Source: Priestia abyssalis (lineage in GTDB: Bacteria; Bacillota; Bacilli; Bacillales; Bacillaceae_H). From it: a stretch of DNA of 64,000 nt. Made by a program: the position numbers and the translations under genes. Location of the stretch: the NCBI RefSeq assembly GCF_002019595.1, contig NZ_KV917369.1, positions 3,488,624 through 3,552,623 of the forward strand. The letters are read 5' to 3'. Below, piece after piece: positions 17,882 to 26,322 of the stretch. How positions within the stretch are numbered: position 1 is the first letter of the stretch; every line of letters starts with the position of its first letter. Below the pieces are notes generated by a model, which had not been told where the DNA came from, did no database searches, and worked only from the letters and a program-made list of their open reading frames with translations.

Positions 17882-17947
17882 GTTTGTCCACTCCCTTAAA
17901 CAGATAGAGGAGAATCACGCGATTCCCCCTCTTTTGGCATGCGTTCA

Positions 17948-19396
17948 CTATGCCGCTTTTCTACCTGTATCACTTGTTGTTTTCTTTCTGTCTCGTTTCG
18001 CTAATACTACCGTTGTTGCAAAGGCGACGACAAAGGCGATCGCCATACCGAAGATGTAAAAAATGATCGAAGACGGCTTAATCGAGATGATGCCTGGAAG
18101 GCCAGCCGCCCCAAGCGCTACCGCTTTTACTTTATATAAAGTGACGAATAAAGAGCCTGCTGCCGAACCGACAATCGCTCCGATAAATGGATATCTCAAT
18201 TTCAGGTTGATACCGAACATTGCCGGTTCCGTAATTCCCAATAAAGCTGAAATTCCTGCTGCGGATGCCGTCCCCTTCGTTTTTTTGTCTTTTGTCAAAA
18301 AGAACACGGCAAGTGTAGCTGCGCCTTGTGCAACGTTGGACATGGCCGCAATCGCAAAAATGAATGAACCGCCCGTTTTGGCCATATCCGCCAGTAATTG
18401 CGTTTCAACGGCAATGAAGCTGTGGTGCATACCTGTAATAACAATCGGTGCATAAAGAAGTCCAAAAACCGCACCGCCGATGAAGCCTGTTGTATCGTAT
18501 AACCAAATCATGCCATCTGTCAGCAAGTTCCCCGCAGAGCGTGTAATCGGCCCTACTGCCGTAAACGTTAAAATTCCTGTAATAAAAATCGTTAATAATG
18601 GCGTTAAAAGATTATCCAGTGCAGATGGAACGACTTTCCGCAAATAGGTTTCGGTCTTCGCTAAAATAAAGGACGCGGCAAGAACCGGTAACACGGTGCC
18701 TTGATAGCCCACTTTTTCAATCTCAAATCCAAAGATGTTCCATACCGGTATTTCACCGTTCACCAACGCGCTGCCATACCCCCAGCCATTCAGCAAATCC
18801 GGGTGAACCATCAGCATCCCAAGTGCCGCTCCAAGATAAGCGTTTCCTCCAAACCGCTGTGTGGCCGAGAAACCGATTAAAATCGGCAAGAAGACGAATG
18901 CCGCATTGGCGAATGTATTAATGAGAGCCGCTAAATCCGCCAGTCCCGGATTGGCTTCTACTAATGATTGTCCCTCTACAAATAAATCCTGTGCCGTCAA
19001 CAGATTGTTGATCCCCATTAGCAAACCGCCGGCTACAATGGCAGGAATGATCGGCACGAAAATATCAGAAAGCATTTTCACAAAACGTTGAAGCGGATTC
19101 ATTTTTTTCGCTCCCGCATCCTTCACATCTTTTGTCGACATGCCTGAAAGACCGGTCAGCTTCGCAAGTTCTTTATATACTTCGTTCACAGTGCCTGACC
19201 CTAAAATGATTTGAAATTGGCCGCCGGTGGAAAAGGTTCCTTTTACAACATCCATTCCATCCAGTGCCGCTTGATCGACTTTTTCTTCATCATTTAGCAC
19301 TAAGCGCAATCGTGTGGCACAATGAGCGGCAGCTGCCACATTTTCTTTGCCGCCGATTGCCTGTAATATGTCTTTGGCTATTTCCTTATGATTCAT
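17948..19396 (-). CDS. scrA: Sucrose-specific PTS EIIBC component
   Basis: The protein has 482 residues. The N-terminal EIIB domain has the phosphorylated Cys26 in AHCATRLRLVLNDEEKVD. After a linker to about residue 100, the EIIC domain has about ten membrane segments including GITEPAMFGINLKLRYPFIGA. No EIIA domain is attached, so phosphate must come from a separate EIIA-Glc type protein. It imports sucrose as sucrose-6-phosphate. It is the first structural gene of the operon, preceded by several operator palindromes for the LacI-type repressor upstream. Confidence 0.93.
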   Translation of the reverse strand: MNHKEIAKDILQAIGGKENVAAAAHCATRLRLVLNDEEKVDQAALDGMDVVKGTFSTGGQFQIILGSGTVNEVYKELAKLTGLSGMSTKDVKDAGAKKMNPLQRFVKMLSDIFVPIIPAIVAGGLLMGINNLLTAQDLFVEGQSLVEANPGLADLAALINTFANAAFVFLPILIGFSATQRFGGNAYLGAALGMLMVHPDLLNGWGYGSALVNGEIPVWNIFGFEIEKVGYQGTVLPVLAASFILAKTETYLRKVVPSALDNLLTPLLTIFITGILTFTAVGPITRSAGNLLTDGMIWLYDTTGFIGGAVFGLLYAPIVITGMHHSFIAVETQLLADMAKTGGSFIFAIAAMSNVAQGAATLAVFFLTKDKKTKGTASAAGISALLGITEPAMFGINLKLRYPFIGAIVGSAAGSLFVTLYKVKAVALGAAGLPGIISIKPSSIIFYIFGMAIAFVVAFATTVVLAKRDRKKTTSDTGRKAA

Positions 19397-19426
19397 GATA
19401 ATCCCCCTCGTTTATAGTCTGGCGTT

Positions 19427-19575
19427 GGAACCGGTTCCGTAAATGAATAAAAAAATATTTCTTTACCGATTAACAGAACCGGTTCCATTTTCAATTAAAA
19501 AAAATAACATTCTTCCATACTCATAGGAACCGGTTCCAAAAGATGTAATATGAAACCTGTGTTGGAACCGGTTTC
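19427..19575. promoter_or_regulatory. Four ScrR-type operators upstream of scrA
   Basis: GGAACCGGTTCC occurs at 19427-19438 and 19526-19537, AGAACCGGTTCC at 19475-19486, and GGAACCGGTTTC at 19564-19575. All are 12-base palindromes with a central CG, typical of LacI-family operators. They fill the space between the repressor stop and the scrA start, so repression by DNA looping or stacked dimers is likely. The last site touches the 3' end of the repressor gene. Confidence 0.85.
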
Positions 19576-19582
19576 GCTATGA

Positions 19583-20578
19583 TTATAATTCATGGAGAAC
19601 TCGTTTGTCAACGCTTTCTCTTTCAATTATTTCATAATTTGATAGAGTTAATTTCGGAATCTCTTCGCCGTTCACTAACTTCACGATGCTTTGGGCTGCC
19701 ATTTCTCCTGCTTCTTTGTAGTAAAACTTTGCAGTCGTTAAACCAGGGTGCATCATTTCTGTCAATTCATACCCGCCAAAACCTGTGATGGATAAGTCAG
19801 CTGGAACCGTTAGCCCGTTTAAATTAGCTGCCTTTAACGCACCAAGAGCGATGTTGTCTGTTGCACATACTAACATGGAAGGCTGAAACTTCTCTATGAT
19901 GGAGGGTACCTTTATCACGGACTCGGCCATGCTGAAGCTCGTTTCGAAAAATTTGACTTCACAGCCTTCCACCTCTCGTATCGCTCGTTTGAACCCTTCC
20001 TTTCTCTTTACTCCTACGGCAATATCTTTTTCCGTTACACCTAAATAGGCAATTCTGCGATGCCCCTTCTCAAGAACATATTTTCCGATAGCGTAGCCCG
20101 CCTCTTCATCATGATGGATTAAACTGTACACATCTTGATGCTGCTGCCCGACCACTAATACAGGTATTTGGATCTCATGAAACGCTTCTAGATGAGCATC
20201 CGTTATTTGTGTTGCCAGCAAGATGATTCCAGCTACCTTTTGTTTGGCCAGTGTGTAAATATTTTCAATTTCACGCGCTAAATTTTGGCTCGTATTCGAA
20301 ATCAACATCTGATATTGAAATTCCCTTAACCGTTCATCAATTCCGATCAAAGTACGGGACGTGGCATACGAATCAAGGCGCGGTACAATGGTACCGATGA
20401 TGTTCGTTTTCTTTGCCTTTAAACTTTGAGCAAACGCATTGGGTGTATAGCCCGTTTCTTTGATGACATGTTCAATTTTCCTTTTCGTTGCCTCACTGAC
20501 GGAGCCGCCATTAAGATAACGCGAAACCGTGCTTTTTGCCACCCCTGCCAGTTGTGCGATATCAGCGATTGTAATCAT
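19583..20578 (-). CDS. scrR: LacI-family sucrose operon repressor
   Basis: The protein has 331 residues. The N-terminal helix-turn-helix and hinge are clear: ITIADIAQLAGVAKSTVSRYLNGG (2-25), then a periplasmic-binding-like ligand domain from about 60. It lies directly upstream of scrA on the same strand, with four palindromic operators between them. It is expected to repress scrAB-scrK until fructose, sucrose or a sugar phosphate binds. The start is ATG 20578 after GGAGATG. Confidence 0.9.
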   Translation of the reverse strand: MITIADIAQLAGVAKSTVSRYLNGGSVSEATKRKIEHVIKETGYTPNAFAQSLKAKKTNIIGTIVPRLDSYATSRTLIGIDERLREFQYQMLISNTSQNLAREIENIYTLAKQKVAGIILLATQITDAHLEAFHEIQIPVLVVGQQHQDVYSLIHHDEEAGYAIGKYVLEKGHRRIAYLGVTEKDIAVGVKRKEGFKRAIREVEGCEVKFFETSFSMAESVIKVPSIIEKFQPSMLVCATDNIALGALKAANLNGLTVPADLSITGFGGYELTEMMHPGLTTAKFYYKEAGEMAAQSIVKLVNGEEIPKLTLSNYEIIERESVDKRVLHEL

Positions 20579-20757
20579 TCGTTCATCTCCGTATTCATAT
20601 ATGTATATTGTTATGACAAGTATACATCAATACACGAATCAAATCTAACACATAAGGGATTTATTTTCCAACTCACCTTCGAGGTGATTTAAATTGAGGT
20701 TTTTTAAGAAACAAAATTATTAAGAATCAAGGGAAAAAGAATTTCAATTAGTTTCTC

Positions 20758-21318
20758 CTATATCTCTTTAACAGCTGCATCACCTGTAATTACACTTTTT
20801 AAACTTGGAAAATATAATGAAATATGCCCTGAAGTATGCCCTGGTGTTGCTACTACTTTACATTTATTATCTAAAATCATATCGCCATCATGCACCTTTT
20901 CATCAATTGAAACATGCTTTAAATTCTTTAATTGCTGTATAAACCATTTACCAAATTCCATCTCTTCATTTGGCATATTTTCTAGCATTTCTTCGGATTG
21001 AACCAATCTCTCTGACTTCGTCTCACCACTAATGTATTTTGATTCAATTTCACTAGCTATAATGTTAATCCAAGGATATTTTTCTTTAAAATCATATAAG
21101 GAACCTATATGATCATCATCATAGTGAGTAATGATTATATTCTTTAAATTCTTCATTTCATATCCATTTTTTAAAATTTCATTTTCGATTAACGTTAAAA
21201 AATTTGTATACCCTGTATCGACCAAAGTTAGTTCATTATTCAATATAATTAAGCTAGGATAAATGTAATTTTTTTGTCCATTAAATACAAATTCAATTGG
21301 TAGTTCTATTATCTTCAT
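20758..21318 (-). CDS. Metallo-beta-lactamase-fold hydrolase, probably C-terminally shortened
   Basis: The protein has 186 residues; relatives of this glyoxalase-II-like group usually have 210-240. The metal motif reads THYDDDHIGS, with Asp in place of the second His of the usual HxHxDH. The later His is in PGHTSGHISLYF and the bridging Asp in ITGDAA. The protein ends only five residues after that Asp, so the last strand and the final His ligand are missing. It may be a decaying gene or a divergent small variant. The start is ATG 21318 after GGAGGAAG. It is not coupled to its neighbours. Confidence 0.7.
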   Translation of the reverse strand: MKIIELPIEFVFNGQKNYIYPSLIILNNELTLVDTGYTNFLTLIENEILKNGYEMKNLKNIIITHYDDDHIGSLYDFKEKYPWINIIASEIESKYISGETKSERLVQSEEMLENMPNEEMEFGKWFIQQLKNLKHVSIDEKVHDGDMILDNKCKVVATPGHTSGHISLYFPSLKSVITGDAAVKEI

Positions 21319-21417
21319 TTTTCTTCCTCCATAGCGCCCGATTCTTTTATATAAATATAAGAAGAGTGATGACTCTAAGCAGCAACCGCTTCCCGTTAAT
21401 TGAATAAGAAACCTGTT

Positions 21418-22002
21418 TTATTCTACAAGAATCGAAACTGCACTATACACTAGTAACAAAGCCATAATTACATTAAACTGACTTCTATACTTTGATAAGA
21501 AATTTTGAAAAACTGAACCAAACATACTCCAACAGAAAGTACTCATAAAACCAACAAAAGCTAGAAATAATGAAAAAAATATTAAGCTGAAATTTGAAGT
21601 GTGATACGGAAGGATGAAGGTTGATATTGCGGTTATGCCATATAGAATACCTTTCGGATTTATGAATTGTAAAAGCATACCTGCTAAAAAACTGTTATTC
21701 TTGTCCATATCATTGTCTTTATCCTTATTTTTATTGGTCATAATTTTTATAGCCAAATACAACATATAGATCGCGCCTAGGATAGTCATAATAAATTCAA
21801 TTTTTGGAATGAAATGTTTAAGCAAAAGATTAAAATAACTACACAATAACATGATTACAAAGAAACCTGCACCTACTCCCAAGCAAAATCTAATTGTCTT
21901 TTTTAACCCGTATTTGTTAGCAAATAACATTGCCATAATATTATTGGGACCAGGAGTAAAACTGGTAACAAAAATATATAGTAAAAACGATAATAAAGGC
22001 AT
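21418..22002 (-). CDS. LysE/RhtB-family amino acid exporter
   Basis: The protein has 194 residues with about six membrane segments. The N-terminal signature TSFTPGPNNIMAMLFANKYG is typical of LysE/RhtB, as is the middle MLLQFINPKGILYGI. The family exports amino acids or homoserine-lactone-like compounds. It is transcribed away from an XRE-cupin regulator, with a perfect 14-base inverted repeat between them, so expression is probably controlled by that regulator. The start is ATG 22002 after AAGGGAGG. Confidence 0.88.
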   Translation of the reverse strand: MPLLSFLLYIFVTSFTPGPNNIMAMLFANKYGLKKTIRFCLGVGAGFFVIMLLCSYFNLLLKHFIPKIEFIMTILGAIYMLYLAIKIMTNKNKDKDNDMDKNNSFLAGMLLQFINPKGILYGITAISTFILPYHTSNFSLIFFSLFLAFVGFMSTFCWSMFGSVFQNFLSKYRSQFNVIMALLLVYSAVSILVE

Positions 22003-22045
22003 ATTGAAACCTCCCTTGTAATGTATGTTATAATGTCCAAAACAG

Positions 22046-22093
22046 ACAATATAACGTCTTACTTTTTATTGTATAACATAGACGTTATATTGT
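22046..22093. promoter_or_regulatory. Perfect 14-base inverted repeat between lysE-type and XRE-cupin genes
   Basis: ACAATATAACGTCT (22046-22059) is repeated inverted as AGACGTTATATTGT (22080-22093) with a 20-base spacer. Related half sites (TGTTATAATGTCC) lie at 22026-22038. It is most likely the operator of the adjacent XRE-cupin regulator, covering both promoters. Confidence 0.7.
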
Positions 22094-22115
22094 ACATTAA
22101 TATAGGAGTGTGTTT

Positions 22116-22670
22116 ATGGAGGAAATACATCTTATCATTGCAAAAAACTTAAAAACCTTTAGAGAAAATAAGAAATTAAGTCTTGAAAGAGTTGCAGAAT
22201 TAACAGGAGTAAGTAAAACGATGATAGGTCAAATTGAAAGAGGAGAATCAAGCCCTACGATTACAACCATTTGGAAAATAGCCAATGGATTAAAAATTTC
22301 TTTTACTTCACTAATAAATAATCCGCAGCCAGATACAAAAGTGGTGTTAAAAAGTGAAATTCAAACATTGTCTGAAGACAACGGAAAATATCGAGTCCAT
22401 CCCTACTTTCCCTTCGAAGATGATAGGCGCTTTGAAGTTTATTCAGTTGAGATAGAAAAAGGCGGATTCCTAAGTTCCGATTCGCACAGAGAGGGAACCG
22501 AAGAGTTTGTAACTGTTTTTGAAGGGGAACTGACTATACGTGTAAATAACAATGAATATACAGTCAGAAGTGGCGATTCTATCAGATTCAAGGCTGACAG
22601 GCCCCATACCTATCATAATTCAGGGGAAACCTTAACTCGATTAAGTATGATTATATATTATCCAGTTTAA
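22116..22670 (+). CDS. XRE-family regulator with C-terminal cupin domain
   Basis: The protein has 184 residues from ATG 22116, chosen for AGGAG 8 bases upstream; an in-frame GTG lies two codons earlier. Residues 5-60 are a Cro/CI helix-turn-helix (SLERVAELTGVSKTMIGQIERGESSPTITTIWKIANGL). Residues 110-184 are a cupin_2 domain (EGTEEFVTVFEGELTIRVN, SGDSIRFKADRPHTYHN). Such regulators usually bind a small metabolite in the cupin and control a divergent transporter or enzyme, here the LysE-type exporter. A terminator overlaps its stop. Confidence 0.88.
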   Translation: MEEIHLIIAKNLKTFRENKKLSLERVAELTGVSKTMIGQIERGESSPTITTIWKIANGLKISFTSLINNPQPDTKVVLKSEIQTLSEDNGKYRVHPYFPFEDDRRFEVYSVEIEKGGFLSSDSHREGTEEFVTVFEGELTIRVNNNEYTVRSGDSIRFKADRPHTYHNSGETLTRLSMIIYYPV

Positions 22671-22697
22671 AACCCCATTCTTGCAGAACGGGGTTTT
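22669..22697 (+). terminator. Terminator of the XRE-cupin gene
   Basis: AAAACCCC (22669-22676) pairs with GGGGTTTT (22690-22697), followed by GTTTCTGTTTTT. It overlaps the stop codon. The next 320 bases, to 23019, hold nothing I can recognise. Confidence 0.85.
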
Positions 22698-23019
22698 GTT
22701 TCTGTTTTTATTTAGACCTTTGTAATAATGCAGTGATTAAACTAAACTGTGCTGTTAATTGAATAACTTAAAGTGTCGATTTACTTTCTAATAATCCCTT
22801 CTCTTATTCCATTCAGAATCTCTTATATCAGTTACTTGTATGCGACCCTATCTTTTCAACACATTCATTGCAATATCCTGCCCTGCCACTTCATATCAAT
22901 TATTTCGAAATCTGTTATTTAACTCCACCGTTTTGTTGAATAAAAAGAAACTCACATTAGTTGGTGGACTACCATCCGAAAATGCCTTTCAAATTTCATT
23001 ACCTTAAGTAACGTGTATT

Positions 23020-23958
23020 TTAATAATAGAATTGTTCACCTGTCATGACTGACATAAAGTCTGTATAAAACCTTTCATAATTTAAGTCTATTGCAATTCG
23101 GTGTTTCGGTCTCCCATCAAACAGTTCAGGAGTATATGTCATTCGAAAATCTGCAATACTTTGACCTCTTGCAGCATTGGCTGTATTGATTACAACAGCA
23201 GATTGATAGTATGTAAACATATCGTTTTGAATGACTGCCATAAGAGTCAATGCATCATGAACTGGACTGCCTTTTATCCCAGGAACTTTCTTTTGATAAA
23301 ACTGAAAAAAATAATAATCCAAAAGAGGTTTTAAAAACTTAGTTTTGCCCTTATAGTGGATATAATTGGTCATTTCAGGAGTGACAATAGCATTTTGTGT
23401 CACATTTAAAGGAAAAATAGATCCACCTTTTGCATACCTCATAACAACGTTTGCCGCTATGGGATCACCATAAAAATTAGCTTCTGCAACTGGTGAAACA
23501 TTCCCAGGATAGAGAAACGCTCCTCCCATGATATAGTAAGAATGAACATTTCTCATCATTTCTTCATACAAGAGAAACAAGGTTGCAAGCGAGGTTAATC
23601 TTCCAGTGTTAACAATAATGAGTTCATTTTTGTACTTCTCAATCAAGTGGATAACCTCAAAGAAATTTTCTAACTTTTCAATCTCCAAACCCGGTTCGAT
23701 AGGACCCAAACCAAATGGGCCGTGAATTTCAGGATAAAATGTTGGGGCCTCACTTGTCATGGGATGTTCTGCCCCTCCAAAAACTTTTATGTCTTCTCTC
23801 CCTACCGATTGAAGTAAATACCGAACATTTCTAATTGTTTCTATCTTGGGTGCGTTACCATAATCCGCTACAATTCCAACGATATCAATTTTATCTGTTA
23901 AGCGTGCATATATCAAAGCTATCGTATCATCTATTCCTACATCACCGAAAAATAACAC
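23020..23958 (-). CDS. Inosine-uridine-type nucleoside hydrolase
   Basis: The protein has 312 residues. The N-terminal calcium loop reads FFGDVGIDDTIAL, matching DxDPGxDD except that the first Asp is Phe. The later VHDALTLM carries the conserved His-Asp pair. These enzymes hydrolyse ribonucleosides to ribose and base. The start is uncertain: the frame opens at GTG 23958 without a well-spaced ribosome binding site, while AAGGAGAG followed by ATG lies just upstream in another frame, and an in-frame ATA (start of IGKK) is correctly spaced. A small indel at the 5' end or a non-standard start is possible. No operon partner. Confidence 0.8.
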   Translation of the reverse strand: MLFFGDVGIDDTIALIYARLTDKIDIVGIVADYGNAPKIETIRNVRYLLQSVGREDIKVFGGAEHPMTSEAPTFYPEIHGPFGLGPIEPGLEIEKLENFFEVIHLIEKYKNELIIVNTGRLTSLATLFLLYEEMMRNVHSYYIMGGAFLYPGNVSPVAEANFYGDPIAANVVMRYAKGGSIFPLNVTQNAIVTPEMTNYIHYKGKTKFLKPLLDYYFFQFYQKKVPGIKGSPVHDALTLMAVIQNDMFTYYQSAVVINTANAARGQSIADFRMTYTPELFDGRPKHRIAIDLNYERFYTDFMSVMTGEQFYY

Positions 23959-24303
23959 TTTCTTCCCTATTGTCCATCTCTCCTTTTAATATCAATGGCC
24001 GGAATATTTCAAGTTATTCAAAGAATAATTTTTTGTATTTATTCCTTTGATATATCATTGTAATGTTGTCATCTAAATGAATAATGTATTGTCGTTTCAT
24101 CTGTAAATGTCTAAATAAAATTCAAGTGTCCGCTGCTCATCTTGTAAAGAAAATCTTAATCTATTTAAAATAAGAAACCTTGCTTCATATATATTCTTGT
24201 AGATATTTATATATAAATGATTTTAAGCATTTTTTGCTTATGTTATCGCTTTATCTAAATATACTTTACGCTTGCTTATCTTTATTTAATTTGATACTAT
24301 AAC
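23959..24303. other. AT-rich intergenic region upstream of the TetR gene
   Basis: About 340 bases hold no gene, no strong hairpin and no repeat that I can see. It contains the divergent promoters of the nucleoside hydrolase and TetR genes, which I could not place with confidence. Confidence 0.3.
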
Positions 24304-24319
24304 TGACGAACGTTCGTTA
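24304..24319. promoter_or_regulatory. TetR-type operator
   Basis: TGACGAACGTTCGTTA is a 16-base near-perfect palindrome with core ACGAACGTTCGT. It ends 18 bases before the TetR start, fitting autoregulation. Confidence 0.7.
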
Positions 24320-24336
24320 AATTCGAGGTGATTTTA

Positions 24337-24915
24337 TTGAAAAGCAACGAAATTAAGGAAGCAGCGCTAAAATATTTTACAATTCATGGGTATGAAGGAA
24401 CATCTCTTTCTCTAATCGCTGAAGAAGTCGGCATGAAAAAGCAGTCCATTTACGCCCATTTTAAAGGAAAGGATGATCTTTTTCTGCAAGTTTTACGCGA
24501 TGCGAAAGAGACTGAGCTATCTTCAAAACTCCAATATTTCAGTAACATTAATTCACAAAATCCCGAAAAAGATTTATACGGATTTCTACAATTGATCATC
24601 GATCTATTCCAAAAAAATGAGCAGTTAAAGTTTTGGCTGCGTATGTCTTTTTTTCCGCCAGCACATCTTGCGAAAACAATCGAAAAGGAAGTAATTGATA
24701 TCGAAGAGAAGGTCCAGGCGATACTGGAAAGTAAATTTCAAGATTGGATTGATGCCAAAGTAATAGTCGGAGATGCGGCAAAAACGCCGACTTTCGCCTT
24801 CTTAGGAATAGTCGATTCCATTATGCTGGAGCTTGTATACGGCAATGATGAGAAACGGCTGAACGATAAATTAGAAGCCTCTTGGACCGTATTTTGGAGA
24901 GGTATTTCACATTAA
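24337..24915 (+). CDS. TetR-family repressor of the adjacent MFS transporter
   Basis: The protein has 192 residues from TTG 24337, which has GAGGTG 6 bases upstream; GTG 24328 lies inside that ribosome binding site. The N-terminal TetR helix-turn-helix is clear (EIKEAALKYFTIHGYEGTSLSLIAEEVGMKKQSIYAHFKGKDDLF). The C-terminal half is the usual variable ligand domain. It lies 28 bases before an MFS drug-type exporter gene and is preceded by its probable operator, so it likely derepresses the pair when a toxic compound binds. Confidence 0.88.
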   Translation: MKSNEIKEAALKYFTIHGYEGTSLSLIAEEVGMKKQSIYAHFKGKDDLFLQVLRDAKETELSSKLQYFSNINSQNPEKDLYGFLQLIIDLFQKNEQLKFWLRMSFFPPAHLAKTIEKEVIDIEEKVQAILESKFQDWIDAKVIVGDAAKTPTFAFLGIVDSIMLELVYGNDEKRLNDKLEASWTVFWRGISH

Positions 24916-24943
24916 TAATTCTGACAGAAAGAGATGTTGATAT

Positions 24944-26146
24944 ATGGTAAAAACAATAAAAGAACAAAAGGCGGTACTAATTATTCTTCTTAGCAATATA
25001 TTTATTCCATTTCTGGGAATTGGCCTAATCATCCCTGTTATGCCGTCTTTTATGAATATCATGCATCTATCAGGAAAAACGATGGGCTATCTTGTAGCCG
25101 TATTTGCAGTGACACAATTACTGATATCACCACTTGCAGGGCGATGGGTCGACCGTTATGGCAGAAAGATAATGATCATCATCGGTTTGTTCCTTTTTGG
25201 TGTTTCGGAACTTATCTTTGGTTTAGGAACGAATGTATCGGTGCTATATCTATCAAGAATGCTTGGAGGAATTAGTGCTGCCTTTATTATGCCGGGTGTT
25301 ACTGCCTATATTGCAGATATTACGTCCATTCAGGAACGTTCCAAAGCGATGGGCTATATGTCTGCCGCCATTAGCACTGGTTTTATTATAGGCCCCGGCG
25401 TCGGTGGCTTTATTGCAGAATACGGTATCCGAGTTCCCTTCTTCTTCGCGGCAGCCATTGCCTTTTTAGCATGCATTTTCTCAATATTTATTTTAAAAGA
25501 GCCGCTAACAAAGGAACAGCTTGCCGAAATTTCGGCTAATACAAAGCAAACAAACTTTATAAGCGATTTAAAAAGATCACTCAGTCCACTTTACTTTATT
25601 GCCTTTATCATTGTATTTGTACTCGCTTTCGGTTTATCAGCATATGAAACAGTTTTTAGCCTATTTTCCGATCACAAATTCGGCTTCGCACCGAAGGACA
25701 TTGCAGCCATTATTACGATAAGCGCAATCTTCGGCGTTGTTGTGCAAATATTTATGTTTGGAAAGATGGTTGATATGCTCGGTGAAAAGAAGCTGATTCA
25801 ATTATGTTTAATTACAGGTGTAATATTGGCGATAGCGTCCACCGTGATCTCCAGCTTTTTGGCAGTGCTGGCAGTAACTTGCTTCATTTTCCTCGCATTT
25901 GACTTGCTTCGTCCGGCACTAACGACATTTTTATCAAAAGCTGCTGGGAAAGAGCAAGGATTTGTGGCTGGAATGAACTCAACCTATACGAGCTTAGGGA
26001 ATATCGTCGGACCGGCGATGGGCGGAATACTATTTGACGTAAACATCCACTATCCTTATCTTTTTGCTGCTGTCATTATGGTTATCGGCCTCGGGATTAC
26101 AGTCATGTGGAAAGAAAAACAATTGGCAGAAAGCTTAGGGGGATAA
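24944..26146 (+). CDS. MFS multidrug-type efflux transporter (12 TM)
   Basis: The protein has 400 residues with twelve predicted membrane segments. MFS signatures seen: LAGRWVDRYGRKIMII (motif A, about 66-81), SAAISTGFIIGPGVGGFIAEYG (motif C, the antiporter motif, about 140-160). It resembles the Bmr/Blt/NorA drug:proton antiporter group. It is co-transcribed with the TetR gene in front of it. A fragment of a closely related gene lies at 43326-43388. Confidence 0.85.
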   Translation: MVKTIKEQKAVLIILLSNIFIPFLGIGLIIPVMPSFMNIMHLSGKTMGYLVAVFAVTQLLISPLAGRWVDRYGRKIMIIIGLFLFGVSELIFGLGTNVSVLYLSRMLGGISAAFIMPGVTAYIADITSIQERSKAMGYMSAAISTGFIIGPGVGGFIAEYGIRVPFFFAAAIAFLACIFSIFILKEPLTKEQLAEISANTKQTNFISDLKRSLSPLYFIAFIIVFVLAFGLSAYETVFSLFSDHKFGFAPKDIAAIITISAIFGVVVQIFMFGKMVDMLGEKKLIQLCLITGVILAIASTVISSFLAVLAVTCFIFLAFDLLRPALTTFLSKAAGKEQGFVAGMNSTYTSLGNIVGPAMGGILFDVNIHYPYLFAAVIMVIGLGITVMWKEKQLAESLGG

Positions 26147-26322
26147 TTAGAAAAGCACTGGCGCCTTTGGAACAATGAAAGACCTGAATTGTTTCTCCAA
26201 AGATCATTCAGAATAGTTTACGCCCTTAGTAATATTTTAAACTATTACCAAATTCCTTTTTTAAAGTAAAATAGGATCATTCACGTAACTTCCAATAAGA
26301 CGGAATGAAAGAAGGAACTTAG

